Assembly: GCF_022605525.1 (NCBI RefSeq)
Contig: NZ_JAKQYJ010000003.1
Span: forward strand, 1-64,000
Direction of reading: 5' to 3'
From: Porphyrobacter sp. GA68
Lineage (GTDB): Bacteria; Pseudomonadota; Alphaproteobacteria; Sphingomonadales; Sphingomonadaceae
DNA length: 64,000 bases
The notes beneath the pieces were generated by a model. That model had not been told where the DNA came from, searched no databases, and saw nothing but the letters and a program-made list of their open reading frames with translations. Position numbers and translations under genes: made by a program. The stretch's first letter is position 1. Each line of letters opens with the position of its first letter. Below are positions 34,810 through 43,876 of the stretch, one piece after another.

Positions 34810-34844
34810 GGCCTACCCTTCCCCTCTGCCGGCTATGCCGGCGC

Positions 34845-36326
34845 CTACCTCAGACCCTGCGCCGACAATCCACGGCCGAACCGGAGGGATGCCGACAGCT
34901 GCGGGCTCATGGTGTTCTTCAAGGTCGCCTCGAGCATCTGCGTGCGTTCGACGATCCGGTATGTGTTCGACAGTTTCGAGGCGAGCTGCTGGCTCTTGTC
35001 GGACAGCTTCTTTCGGACGTCCTCGACCTGTGCCCGCCAGGCATTGAAGTTGGCCTGATCCGGCGCATCGTAACCGACCTGGGCTCGGTTCACATCGTCG
35101 AGCATCCGGTCGATTTGCGCCATGAGCACATCGACGGCGACGATCTCGGCGAGACTGTCGACGTCGCCGCGGCCAAGCCCGAAATGCGACGCCTCGTTGA
35201 CGACGAGAATCTTGTAGAGCGGAATGCTGCTCATACCGAGCAGGTTGACCTCGTCGCCCGACAATACGCCGTTCGTCCGGATCTTCGTCGTCATGCTCTC
35301 CATCATCGCCTTGACCCGATTTTTGTAGGCCATCGCGCTCGTGACGGTGAGGCTGCGGGGTTGCGGATTGAGGCACTGGTCGGGCCCGGTTTCGCCACCG
35401 CAGGTATAGACCTGCGCGGGGTGGGACGCTGTGCCATCCAGAAGCGCTGTGTAGGTGTCCCAGCTGGCCGGACCGATGAAACGGAACTTGCCCGGCTCTG
35501 CCTCGGACGCCGGAGCGATCTGTATGATCGTTCCGACCATCGTCATCAGCCACTCAGCATATTCGACGCTGGGTGCGGTGGTGGAGCGGCTCATGAGCGC
35601 ATTCCAGGTTAGGTTCTTCGATTTGAGCAGTTCGGCCTGCGCGTCCGTCGACGACGCCGTGACACTCGATCGCGTGTTCTGACCCTGACACTCGTGTCGT
35701 GCCTTCGCTTCGTCGGAAAACAGACCCGAACTGCGGCCGAGGTTCTGGCAGATGGTCTGGCTCGCACCGTCCATCTTCGGCCAGAGCGCACCGACGGCGG
35801 CCTGCGCCGCCTGGCAACTCGACATGTTGAACTCGTTCATCTGCTGGATCTTGTGGCTCATGTCTTTCATGACGCCGCCGATCTGCGCGGAGATGGAATC
35901 GATCGCGAGCTGGAAGGCAAAGCCGATCGCGTTGTTGGCGGTCGCCTTCAGGGTGGCGACGATTTCATCGGTGTTGATGAAGCTGAACGATCCTCCGAAA
36001 AGGTCGATACCACCGCACCCGCCGCTTGCCTTGGGCAACTGGATGTTGATCGGATTGATCGTCTTGGTCGGGAAGCGCGTCCACAGGCTGCCTCCCGAAT
36101 AGTAACCCGCGGATTGGCCATCGAACGCGGTCGGACCTGTGACGTTCGCGGCGGCGCCGGCGGAGTTGAAGAACGAGTTCATCTCGCTGTTGACGTCGGC
36201 GAGAGCGGGCGTCGCCGCCCAGCTCATCGCCGCAAGCACGGTGATCGATGTCGCGCACCGGCGCCCGAGACGCCGAGCGAGACGGGAAGCGCGCCCGGGC
36301 GCGGGCAAGGATGCAGGATCAGCCAT
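34845..36326 (-). CDS. traH: F-type pilus assembly protein TraH
   Basis: 493 residues with a signal region (hydrophobic SITVLAAMSWAATPALA before ADVNSEMNSFF) and the family blocks GGCGGIDLFGGSFSFINTDE and IDSISAQIGGVMKDMSHKIQ. The C-terminal coiled-coil (DQANFNAWRAQVEDVRKKLSD) is also typical. TraH is a periplasmic/outer-membrane component needed for F-pilus extension together with TraF. It overlaps the traF end by one base. Confidence 0.93.
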   Translation of the reverse strand: MADPASLPAPGRASRLARRLGRRCATSITVLAAMSWAATPALADVNSEMNSFFNSAGAAANVTGPTAFDGQSAGYYSGGSLWTRFPTKTINPINIQLPKASGGCGGIDLFGGSFSFINTDEIVATLKATANNAIGFAFQLAIDSISAQIGGVMKDMSHKIQQMNEFNMSSCQAAQAAVGALWPKMDGASQTICQNLGRSSGLFSDEAKARHECQGQNTRSSVTASSTDAQAELLKSKNLTWNALMSRSTTAPSVEYAEWLMTMVGTIIQIAPASEAEPGKFRFIGPASWDTYTALLDGTASHPAQVYTCGGETGPDQCLNPQPRSLTVTSAMAYKNRVKAMMESMTTKIRTNGVLSGDEVNLLGMSSIPLYKILVVNEASHFGLGRGDVDSLAEIVAVDVLMAQIDRMLDDVNRAQVGYDAPDQANFNAWRAQVEDVRKKLSDKSQQLASKLSNTYRIVERTQMLEATLKNTMSPQLSASLRFGRGLSAQGLR

Positions 36327-37159
36327 CAGAAGTCCTTCCCCGGCTCGACGTTGGTGAGGGTGAAGATGCGGTCCATGACCTCATCGGCCGCCATGACCCC
36401 GTACCCGATGGGCATCGGCTGCTTGGTGACGGTGTCGTACAGGACCAGCGCCGGCACCTGCTTGCCGCCCATGCCCATGGCCTGGAACTGCCCGGTATCG
36501 ACGAGGTATCGCGGGAACACCGCGCTGGGCCCGCCATCCACCGAAACCGCCATCACGGTCATGCCGTAGCGGTCGGCGACCCCTTTCATGATGGGCGAGA
36601 AGACCTCGCACGCGGCGCAGCTGGACGAGAAGAAATAGAACACCCCGTACCGCTGGTTGACGGCCGCGAGCGCAGCATCACGCGATGCGGTTCGGGACGC
36701 TTCCCACGTCCGCTTTCCGACCGAATTGATCGGGCGCTGCAGCGTATAATCGAGCTCCGGGTTCTGCCAGATCGCTCGACGCCACACGTCTGCGAAGTTG
36801 GACGCGCGATCGAGCTGCGCCCGCTGGAAGGAGATGTATTCGGAGACGTTCTCCGTGGTCGGCTGCAGGATGGCCCGCGCCTTCAGCTCCTCGAGGTGCT
36901 CGCCTATCGCCTTCAGCTGCGCCGCGGCGGGAACCACCGGCGCCGCATCGGGCTTCGCCTGGTCCGGCGCTTCCTTCGGCTTCTCGCAATAGAACCAGGT
37001 GCCGAGCTTGCGCTCGCGGCAATAGAAATCGTCGCCCTGCTGGACGCGCACCAGGCCATCGTCGCTGCCCGTCGCCAGCTCCTGTGCAGTGGCGATCGCG
37101 GGGACGAACGAGGTGGCGACCATGGTTGCCGCCAGAAGAGTTCCGATAGCCTGTTTCAT
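36326..37159 (-). CDS. traF: F-type pilus assembly protein TraF
   Basis: 277 residues: signal peptide (MKQAIGTLLAATMVATSFVPAIATA), the FYCERERLGTWFYC-like region typical of TraF, and a C-terminal thioredoxin fold. The CxxC-like SSCAACEVFSPIMKG site near residue 182 suggests that redox activity may be kept, in contrast to some F relatives. It acts in the periplasm with TraH and TraW. The gene starts four bases after the PadR-like gene. Confidence 0.92.
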   Translation of the reverse strand: MKQAIGTLLAATMVATSFVPAIATAQELATGSDDGLVRVQQGDDFYCRERKLGTWFYCEKPKEAPDQAKPDAAPVVPAAAQLKAIGEHLEELKARAILQPTTENVSEYISFQRAQLDRASNFADVWRRAIWQNPELDYTLQRPINSVGKRTWEASRTASRDAALAAVNQRYGVFYFFSSSCAACEVFSPIMKGVADRYGMTVMAVSVDGGPSAVFPRYLVDTGQFQAMGMGGKQVPALVLYDTVTKQPMPIGYGVMAADEVMDRIFTLTNVEPGKDF

Positions 37160-37163
37160 TGTC

Positions 37164-37598
37164 CTAATCCTTGTCCGGTTCCTTGTGTGATGTGCCGTGC
37201 TTGCCGGCTTCTTCCTCGCGGCGTCGATCCTCCGCGACCTGCTTCAATATGAGATCGAGGATCGGGGCTTCGCTCCTCTCCAGAGCGCGACGGAACTCGG
37301 TCCCGACTATGCGGATCATCGCCGAAAACGACGTCGCGACGGGAGAGACCGACCGAGCCTGCGGACGCAGTGTTCCGCCCGCTTCCAAACGCAGAAAATG
37401 CTGATGCACGAGGCGCCGCACCCCAGGCTGGATATCGCTGAGCGTGACATCGTGACCGAACCATTCGGACAGGGTGCCGAGCAGCAGCGGAGCAGGCTGC
37501 GGCCCGAGGCGCAGCAGCGCAATCATTATGGCGAATTCCACGACCGACAGGTCGGGCAATCCGTGTCCGCTTGCGAGCGGGGTTATCGAGGCCATCAC
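37164..37598 (-). CDS. Hypothetical protein with PadR-like winged-helix features
   Basis: 144 residues, no signal peptide. The first part (LSVVEFAIMIALLRLGPQP, GVRRLVHQHFLRLEAGGTLRPQ) has the helix and wing pattern of PadR-type regulators, followed by a helix and a charged tail (EDRRREEEAGKHG). Such a soluble, DNA-binding-like protein is unexpected between traN and traF. It overlaps the traN end by four bases, so it is translated as part of the operon. Fold assignment is by eye and uncertain. Confidence 0.55.
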   Translation of the reverse strand: MMASITPLASGHGLPDLSVVEFAIMIALLRLGPQPAPLLLGTLSEWFGHDVTLSDIQPGVRRLVHQHFLRLEAGGTLRPQARSVSPVATSFSAMIRIVGTEFRRALERSEAPILDLILKQVAEDRRREEEAGKHGTSHKEPDKD

Positions 37599-39631
37599 TT
37601 TTTCCCATTTGCTTGGAGGTACGCCTCGATGCGCTCTTGTATTTGGGTTGTCGTTTCAAGCTCGTTGGGAAGTTTCGCCGCGTCGATGAACTCCGCATAG
37701 ACCTCGCTGAAGTCCATGACCGACAGGTCTAGCAGCTGGAATTCGGCGATGCTGAACCCCTTGCAGGTCTCCTTCTTCGGCTCTCCCCACGGCTTGCGGA
37801 TCTGGGTGCGCCCCTGCTCCTGCAGGATGCGGCTAAGCTTGGATTCAAAGCAGCAGTAGGCGTCCTTGCGGGTGACGCAGATCCCGAGCACCTTGTCCGA
37901 GCAGTAGGAGCCGACCCGGTGGCAGAGCCCGGCATCGTCCTTCTTGTCGAGCTCGCGCTCCGCCGCATCGCACAGGAACGGGGTCAGCAGCGGGACGCCC
38001 TTACCCGAACAGCAGTTCGACAGACCGAACACCTTCTTGTGGCACGTCTCGCGCGTCCCGGAGAAGAGCGTCAGGGTTGCCTCGTCGAACTCCGCGTTGG
38101 CTTGGCCGAGCGTATGGAGGCCAACCAGTGCGTCCTTGAACTCCGTCGAGGCCTCGCGCTCGATCGGCTCGCAATCGCCGTTGATGCAGTAGACGTCGTC
38201 GCCGCAGATGTACTGCGGCAGGTCCGCGGGCGCTTGCTCAGGCAGCGGGCAGCGGTAGACCTTGGTCGCCACCTTGCAGGCACCGACCTGCGGATCGTCG
38301 AGGCACTCTTCGCGCAGATACGTGCATTGGGTGTTGGCGGCCAGCTCGCCGCAATCGGTCGCCGCGCGCGTGCCGGCGCATTGATAGGTGCGCTCCCATT
38401 CCCAGCAGGGGCGCGTGACGGGTAGCCCGTTGACCATCCGGGTCTGCGGCTCGGCGCTTGTGCACACTTCCGCGCTCGGGCTGCAGCTTGCCTGCGCCGT
38501 CGCGATGCCGCACTGGCTCTCGTCCCTCCCCTCGCTGGCGATGCGCAGGGTGTTACGCTCGATCCCGCCGCCCGTGGGCAGCTGTGCGGGGCAAGAATAC
38601 GTGTTGCGGTAGACCGGCTCGCCGGGTTCCGCGCACCAGGGGTTGGTGGGCGTGCCGGCCCATTGCAGGCAGGTCGCGCCGATCTGGGTCTGGTCGATGA
38701 GCGAGCAGCCGCCGTTGGTAAGACCCGGATCAAGCGCAGCACACAGCAATGCCCCGTCGCCCCGGGTCAGCTTGTCGGTGTGGCACTGGTACTCCCAGTA
38801 GACCGAGCCCTCGGTCTGGATCACCAGCGGAATGCGGCAGGAGCGCGGCTCGTCATAGGGCTGAGCGCCCTCTTCGCACATCGCCTCGTAGTAGGCGGTG
38901 CCCGCATCCCCGGGGGGCAGCGGGGTGCAGCTTCCGGTACTGCCCCCCAGCGTTTGCCCCTGCAGATAGGCGTCAGGGTCGGCGGCGATCGCCTTGCTGC
39001 GCACCAGCTCGTCGGGATCGACGATCACCTTCGTTCGTGCCGGGTTGGTGACGGTCTGCCAGGTGTCACTCGACACGGCCGCTGTCGTCCCCTGCGCTGT
39101 CAGCGCGTCGGGATCGTCCGCCAGGCTTTCCTGCGGGAGCTTGGCGCCCGTATAGCCGGGTACGGTCGCGGCGAGATCGGTCGACGTCGCAAGCCCGCCG
39201 TTTTCACCGCGCTTCGTCTTGCCGAACGCATTCGCCTCGGCGCGCGCTGCGGCGACGTCGCCTTGCGGGAAGGTCATCGGACCGCTCGGGGTGTAGGGAG
39301 CGGTCGGGACGCGCCCGCCGCCGCTCGGTCCCGACGGCGCCGGTGCCGGCGTCGGGGAAGGCGCGGAAGGGATGGGTGACGGGGTGGGCGTCTGCGGCGG
39401 TGTCGGGGTGGGCGCAGGCGTCGGGTCGGTCGGAACGGGATCGACGGGCACAGGATCGACGGGGAGCCGAGGCTCGAGCGGTTGCTGCGGCTCGAAGTAC
39501 GAGTAGTTCTTCAGATCATAGTAGCCGCCACCGGCTTGGGTCTGCTGGCTCTGTTGCGCGCCAGCGGTCGCGATCGGAACCAGCGCCGCGACCGATATCC
39601 CTGCTGCGAGAAGGCGGTGCCACTTCGTCAC
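37595..39631 (-). CDS. traN: F-type mating-pair stabilisation protein TraN
   Basis: 678 residues with a signal peptide (LLAAGISVAALVPIATAGAQ), a long Pro/Thr-rich spacer (residues about 45-115) and a cysteine-rich ectodomain with about 30 cysteines, including VYCINGDCEP, GLSNCCSGKG and AYCCFESKL. TraN sits in the outer membrane and binds receptors on the recipient cell. The proline-rich spacer is longer than I expect for F TraN. The DsbC-like gene in the same operon fits the need to form many disulfides. Confidence 0.93.
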   Translation of the reverse strand: MTKWHRLLAAGISVAALVPIATAGAQQSQQTQAGGGYYDLKNYSYFEPQQPLEPRLPVDPVPVDPVPTDPTPAPTPTPPQTPTPSPIPSAPSPTPAPAPSGPSGGGRVPTAPYTPSGPMTFPQGDVAAARAEANAFGKTKRGENGGLATSTDLAATVPGYTGAKLPQESLADDPDALTAQGTTAAVSSDTWQTVTNPARTKVIVDPDELVRSKAIAADPDAYLQGQTLGGSTGSCTPLPPGDAGTAYYEAMCEEGAQPYDEPRSCRIPLVIQTEGSVYWEYQCHTDKLTRGDGALLCAALDPGLTNGGCSLIDQTQIGATCLQWAGTPTNPWCAEPGEPVYRNTYSCPAQLPTGGGIERNTLRIASEGRDESQCGIATAQASCSPSAEVCTSAEPQTRMVNGLPVTRPCWEWERTYQCAGTRAATDCGELAANTQCTYLREECLDDPQVGACKVATKVYRCPLPEQAPADLPQYICGDDVYCINGDCEPIEREASTEFKDALVGLHTLGQANAEFDEATLTLFSGTRETCHKKVFGLSNCCSGKGVPLLTPFLCDAAERELDKKDDAGLCHRVGSYCSDKVLGICVTRKDAYCCFESKLSRILQEQGRTQIRKPWGEPKKETCKGFSIAEFQLLDLSVMDFSEVYAEFIDAAKLPNELETTTQIQERIEAYLQANGKK

Positions 39632-40371
39632 TTGGCCCCCCGCAGGTTTTTAAGCGCAGCGCGCGCAACGAGAGCGCCAGGCCCATTATCGTCGGAGAAT
39701 GTCTGCAGGACGTAGCTCGTCGTCACGTTGCCGGAGATGGAGTCGAAGGGCGGCGGCGTGGTCTTGCAGGCGAGCCCGTCGCAGGGGCTGAAATCACTCG
39801 AAACGGCGACATAGGTCGGGACCGAAGTGATATTGAACGCACGGAACAGGCGAGGGTCGATGCCGATCGAAGCGAACTGATCGTCCTTCTCAACCACCTT
39901 GGACATCGCGGCGATGAACTGCTTGCCCGAGTTGTTCGGGAAGCCCCGGAACACGACGAAGCCCCCGGCGGCCGACGTCTCGGTGATGATCTGGCGGAGC
40001 GCCTGCTCCGGCATGGAGAGGCTGACGAACACCATGAACTGGGGTGCCGTACCCCGATTGTCCTTCAGGTTGCTCGCGGCCGAAGCGACCAGCTCGTCGA
40101 AGTCCACCACGCCCTTCGGGCCCTTCGCGAGGGTTGCCGGCTCGAGCCCCTTCACCTTTTCCATCGCGGCCGACTGGATCGTTTCCGCGTCTTCCCGGTA
40201 GTCCTTCGCCCGACGGGCGACTTCGTCCGAGAGGATGGCGGCGTCGGCGGCTTGCGCGTCGGCGCGGCGTTGGATCGCACCCAGATCCAGACCGTCCACG
40301 GTTTGTGCGAGCGCGGCCCCGACCCCGGTGCCGGCGGCGATGATGCCCAGTGTCAGGAGAGCCTTGCGCAT
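39628..40371 (-). CDS. trbC: F-type transfer protein TrbC
   Basis: 247 residues from MRKALLTLGIIAAGTG; a longer reading begins within traU and was not used. Signal peptide, then a helical part, then the type-F TrbC domain with FMVFVSLSMPEQALRQIITE and AFNITSVPTYVAVSSD, which has a thioredoxin-like outline. In F, TrbC works with TraW in pilus assembly. It lies 11 bp after traU and overlaps the traN start by four bases. Confidence 0.9.
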   Translation of the reverse strand: MRKALLTLGIIAAGTGVGAALAQTVDGLDLGAIQRRADAQAADAAILSDEVARRAKDYREDAETIQSAAMEKVKGLEPATLAKGPKGVVDFDELVASAASNLKDNRGTAPQFMVFVSLSMPEQALRQIITETSAAGGFVVFRGFPNNSGKQFIAAMSKVVEKDDQFASIGIDPRLFRAFNITSVPTYVAVSSDFSPCDGLACKTTPPPFDSISGNVTTSYVLQTFSDDNGPGALVARAALKNLRGAK

Positions 40372-40382
40372 CGTCCGTCCCC

Positions 40383-41390
40383 TCACAGCATGCAGCAGTT
40401 GCGCTTGCGCCACAGCAGGTAACCGAAGTCCTCGCCCTTTACGGGGTAGCTGCGTCCGGCGTCAGGCGGCAGCGTCGAGGCGCCGATCGACGAGCAGGCA
40501 TATTTCCCGCTGACCGTCGAGATCGGGTTCGTCATCTGGATGCGGTATTGCGACTTCTTGAGGATGGGCTGGATGTATTTCCCGCACAGGGCCTTCGAGC
40601 CCGCGGTTCCCCAGGCCAGCCCTTGCCGGTGCATCTTGAAGAGCAGGCGTTCGGCCGCAAGGCGCGAGGACTGCACGGGCGAATTGTGCGCCGCGATATT
40701 GCCATTCATCGGGAACATCGGTCCGTTGCACCCCGAGCACCAGAACATCTCGTCGACGGGCAGCTTGGCGGTCGCCGCAGCGCAATCGCCGGCGCAGGCC
40801 GCGACCGCGAGCGGATTGGCGAACAGAGCGACTTCCGGGTTGATGAGAGTGGTGAGCGTGTCATCGTTCCACAGGGGATCGATCTCGGTCATGTAGGCGA
40901 TGTCGAAACTGGCGCTCTCGAAGCACAGGAAGTCCGTCAGGATCTCCATCCAGTAGAGCAGCGGATAGACGTAGTAGTGCGCCTGCCAGTTGGCGGTGTT
41001 CGCCGTCCGTCCGCCCCCGAGCTCCGGGCCGGTGTATTGGCCGTGTCCAATATCAAGACCGGGATCGAGCTTCATTCCACCGAGATTGGGGAAGCACCAC
41101 GGCTTGGTCGTGACGTCGACGAGCCGGGCCGGCTCCCAGAATCCGATTGCCAGTCCGATGCGGGGCACCGGCGAACCGCAAGCACAGACAGGCAAGTCGG
41201 GGTTGTTCGTATCGGGACGGCCAGGCCACAGCTTCGCTCCGCCCAGAGAAATCGGAAACAGGCAACTCCAGCAGATGTCGGTGACCGGGTTGACGAACTT
41301 GCCTTCGCAATTGCCTGCGGCCTGCGCCGGTGCCGGCAACAGGGCAAGCGCGAGCGCGGCGAGAATGGACGCCAGGAGCCGCCGGATCAT
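40383..41390 (-). CDS. traU: F-type conjugation protein TraU
   Basis: 335 residues with a signal peptide (LLASILAALALALLPAPAQA) and the TraU pattern of conserved cysteines: GKFVNPVTDICWSCLFPISL at the mature start, VCACGSPVPRIG, ACAGDCAAA, FWCSGCNGPMFP and the final KRNCCML. TraU is a periplasmic protein needed mainly for DNA transfer rather than pilus formation. It overlaps the preceding small gene by four bases. Confidence 0.95.
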   Translation of the reverse strand: MIRRLLASILAALALALLPAPAQAAGNCEGKFVNPVTDICWSCLFPISLGGAKLWPGRPDTNNPDLPVCACGSPVPRIGLAIGFWEPARLVDVTTKPWCFPNLGGMKLDPGLDIGHGQYTGPELGGGRTANTANWQAHYYVYPLLYWMEILTDFLCFESASFDIAYMTEIDPLWNDDTLTTLINPEVALFANPLAVAACAGDCAAATAKLPVDEMFWCSGCNGPMFPMNGNIAAHNSPVQSSRLAAERLLFKMHRQGLAWGTAGSKALCGKYIQPILKKSQYRIQMTNPISTVSGKYACSSIGASTLPPDAGRSYPVKGEDFGYLLWRKRNCCML

Positions 41391-41680
41391 GACGCCGTCT
41401 CCGCGGGGCGGTCGGAAGCCTCCCCGAGTTCATCGAGATAGCGATTATCGGCCCGGTTCTTTGTGACGACATAGATCGGCACCAGCACCGCGATGACGAG
41501 CAGCTCGGCCGCGATCATCCCCCCAGCCACGTTCCCGATCGCGGCACGTAGGGGGGCAAGCGCCGCGATCGAGCCGACGAGCAGCCCGCAGGCCACCAAA
41601 ATGGTCATGCGCATCGACTTCAGCACGCGGGTTTCCGGCGCGGCCATCGGTGTGCGAAGCAGGTCAAGCCAGAGCGGCAT
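41387..41680 (-). CDS. Small membrane protein in the tra operon
   Basis: 97 residues from MPLWLDLLRTPMAAPET, a start that overlaps the traW stop; the longer upstream reading is antisense-like to traW. Two hydrophobic segments (MTILVACGLLVGSIAALAP and AAELLVIAVLVPIYVVT) and a short charged tail. No family recognised. Tight overlaps on both sides show that it is a regular operon member between traW and traU. Confidence 0.65.
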   Translation of the reverse strand: MPLWLDLLRTPMAAPETRVLKSMRMTILVACGLLVGSIAALAPLRAAIGNVAGGMIAAELLVIAVLVPIYVVTKNRADNRYLDELGEASDRPAETAS

Positions 41681-42339
41681 CAGGCACCGCCCTTCGGTTT
41701 CGGAGCGAGAAGCTCTTGGATGCGGAGCGCTTCGCCCTCCTGGCTGACCACAGCGGGAACATGCGAGATGCCGAAGTGCTGGGTCAGCTTGCCCTGCTGA
41801 TCGAAGAAGAAGCGGCGCTTGTATTCGCCCATGCGGTCGAACGGCGATCCGGCCACGAAGATGATCTTTGCCTTGGTCGACTCCCATTTGGAGGTCGCCC
41901 AGGCAATCTGTGCCGGATCCCGACCGTCGACAAAGACCAGATCGGTCTTCAGCTGGACGAGCCCGAGCGGATTGACCTTCGTTCCACGCGCCGCAATCAG
42001 GTTGCCCTTCGCATCCCGGATATCGTCGGCGACGACGATCGACGGGTCGAACAGCCACGCGCGCGGCTCCTGCGTTGCGCCAAGTCCTGCCACCGGCTGC
42101 GGGTTGCGCACGCGATATTCTGTCCTGGCCGCGAGCTCCTTTTGCATGCGCGCAATGCCGCCGCTCGCTTCGAGCGACTTCAACTTGGCGTCGATCGTGG
42201 TCAGAAGGTCGGGCTCGATCACCGGCCAGGTCTGCCCCATCACGCCATGGTCGCGCGCCATAGCGCTCATGACGAATGGCGGTACGGTGGAGAGGCTGAG
42301 CAAGGTCACTCCCGTTGCGAGGATCGCTGCCGTTCTCAC
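41680..42339 (-). CDS. traW: F-type pilus assembly protein TraW
   Basis: 219 residues from GTG 42339 (VRTAAILATGVTLLSLS), a start fixed by its four-base overlap with the S26 peptidase stop. After the signal region come the family blocks GQTWPVIEPDLLTTIDAKL, VKTDLVFVDGRD-like QLKTDLVFVDGRDPAQ and RRFFFDQQGKLTQHFGISHV. TraW is periplasmic and works with TrbC and TraU. Confidence 0.92.
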   Translation of the reverse strand: MRTAAILATGVTLLSLSTVPPFVMSAMARDHGVMGQTWPVIEPDLLTTIDAKLKSLEASGGIARMQKELAARTEYRVRNPQPVAGLGATQEPRAWLFDPSIVVADDIRDAKGNLIAARGTKVNPLGLVQLKTDLVFVDGRDPAQIAWATSKWESTKAKIIFVAGSPFDRMGEYKRRFFFDQQGKLTQHFGISHVPAVVSQEGEALRIQELLAPKPKGGA

Positions 42340-42875
42340 AGGATGGGTGTCCCAGTGCCGAGGATCGCCTTGCGGCAGGCGAAGCCGATTTCGGCGTAGC
42401 GGCTGTCGAACCCGTCGGGGTGTGGCGTGCCGACGTAATAGCACCCTTCGGGGACTACCCCGGTCGGGCCGCGGTGCAGGATCTCGCCGAACCGCGAGCG
42501 TGGCTTCATGTGCGCCACGCGCTTGCCGTCGACATAGACCCATTCGCCCCGATGCTCGACCACCGCGCCAGGCATCCCGATCACCTGCTTCCCGAAGGGG
42601 CCTTGATCAGGCCCGAAATGCCGGCGGACCAGCTCACCCTGCGGCGGCGTGAAGAACACATATTCGCCTTTGGCCGGGACTTTGTTCTCGCTCACGAAGA
42701 ATGCCCAATTCGGCAGGCTCTCGCTCGCGTTGACCATGAACGCATGGCTCTCCTGCCACGCGGTCAGGCTGTTGTAGCTGGCCATAAGGACAGCCGCCAA
42801 GGCGACCGCGCCCCACTGACGGATGCGCTTCTCCCGGCGTCCCGCAGGTGCGACGGAAACGGCGGCGGTGGCCAT
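42336..42875 (-). CDS. S26-family signal peptidase (TraF/TrhF-type)
   Basis: 179 residues with one N-terminal membrane helix and the S26 blocks: the Ser region ASESLPNWAFFV (catalytic Ser in SESLP) and the Lys region GPFGKQVIGMPGAVVE, then CYYVGTPHPDGFDSRYAEIG. Plasmid S26 peptidases of this type mature the conjugative pilin; the TraA product of this operon is the obvious substrate. Distinct from the thioredoxin-like TraF encoded at 36326-37159, despite the shared historical name. Confidence 0.88.
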   Translation of the reverse strand: MATAAVSVAPAGRREKRIRQWGAVALAAVLMASYNSLTAWQESHAFMVNASESLPNWAFFVSENKVPAKGEYVFFTPPQGELVRRHFGPDQGPFGKQVIGMPGAVVEHRGEWVYVDGKRVAHMKPRSRFGEILHRGPTGVVPEGCYYVGTPHPDGFDSRYAEIGFACRKAILGTGTPIL

Positions 42876-42896
42876 CTTGCCCCTCCCCTGGCCCGC

Positions 42897-43445
42897 TTAC
42901 TGACCGAAGCCCATCGGGGCTGGAGCTGCCGGGCTGGGCGCCGGCATCGCGGCCGCCGCAGGCATGGGCACCTTGGCATAGATGGCCTTGCGCACCTGAT
43001 CGGTAATGTCCGGCACGTTCGACGACAGGACCGCCTCGCCCACCAGGACCGTCGTGCCGTCCTCACCGCGGCGCTTGAGCTCGCCACCGAGCGCCGCCAT
43101 GAACGCCTGCGTCTGCTGCGTGACGGCTTCCGGCGGCGCTGCGCTGCGTGCCTGAGCCTGCACATACTCTCCGACGAGCTGCTGCAAGCGGACGCTCGCC
43201 ATAGGGACCGCTTCGGGCGGGGCCATGATCGTTTTCGTCACCCACGCACCCCAGAGCAGGGCAACAATGACCGCCGCCGCGATCGCGAACGCCGACGGGG
43301 GCAGTCCCTTGGCACCCTTGTCGCGGCGGGGCTTAGGCGCGGAAGGAAGGACAGGTGCGGCGGGCGTCGAGGGCAGGTCGAGCTCGGGCTGACGGGGCGC
43401 GATCGGCATCGTCGTGTCGCGGGAAAGGGTCATCGTGTCGGTCAT
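42897..43445 (-). CDS. trbI: Type-F transfer protein TrbI
   Basis: 182 residues: a proline-rich cytoplasmic start, one membrane helix (AFAIAAAVIVALLWGAWV), and a periplasmic part with VRLQQLVGEYVQAQARS and TTVLVGEAVLSSNVPDITDQ, the layout of type-F TrbI. In F it influences pilus retraction. The Pro/Ala-rich tail is variable. It lies 21 bp upstream of the S26 peptidase gene. Confidence 0.8.
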   Translation of the reverse strand: MTDTMTLSRDTTMPIAPRQPELDLPSTPAAPVLPSAPKPRRDKGAKGLPPSAFAIAAAVIVALLWGAWVTKTIMAPPEAVPMASVRLQQLVGEYVQAQARSAAPPEAVTQQTQAFMAALGGELKRRGEDGTTVLVGEAVLSSNVPDITDQVRKAIYAKVPMPAAAAMPAPSPAAPAPMGFGQ

Positions 43446-43876
43446 GGCCTGTCCTTTCGGGCCGGGGCTGGGGTGACGAAAATGGCCAACAGCGAGCGGA
43501 AGCGCGCGGCGGCAACGATCAGGAACAGGACGGTCGAAACCGTTCCGACGATCGAGAGAAAGGAGTCGCGGCGAAGTGTGTCGGCGGCCGTGAAACGGTT
43601 ACCGAGATTGGCGATCTGCGCGAAGAACCCTTCCGCGCTCATGTTGCCCAGAGCGAGGAAGAACAGGACATAGAGCCCCATCGCCGCCAGCGACGTTACC
43701 GTCAGCCACCCAGTGATGCGCAGCGCGATGTAGCAGGCGTCCGCAAACAACAGCCCCGCCGCGTGCGAGCGTAGAGAGGCCGGACGCGACGACGGCAGGG
43801 GTTCCTCCATTGGAAGGATCCTCGGCGCCGGCGCAGCTCTGTTGGTGCGGGAGAGGATGAAGGCCGGGGCGTTCAT
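43442..43876 (-). CDS. Hypothetical membrane protein in the tra operon
   Basis: 144 residues with two or three membrane segments (ITGWLTVTSLAAMGLYVLFF and FLSIVGTVSTVLFLIVAAA) after a proline-rich start. No family recognised. It overlaps traC and trbI by four bases each, so it belongs to the operon and is probably a local addition to the inner-membrane part of the machine. Confidence 0.6.
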   Translation of the reverse strand: MNAPAFILSRTNRAAPAPRILPMEEPLPSSRPASLRSHAAGLLFADACYIALRITGWLTVTSLAAMGLYVLFFLALGNMSAEGFFAQIANLGNRFTAADTLRRDSFLSIVGTVSTVLFLIVAAARFRSLLAIFVTPAPARKDRP

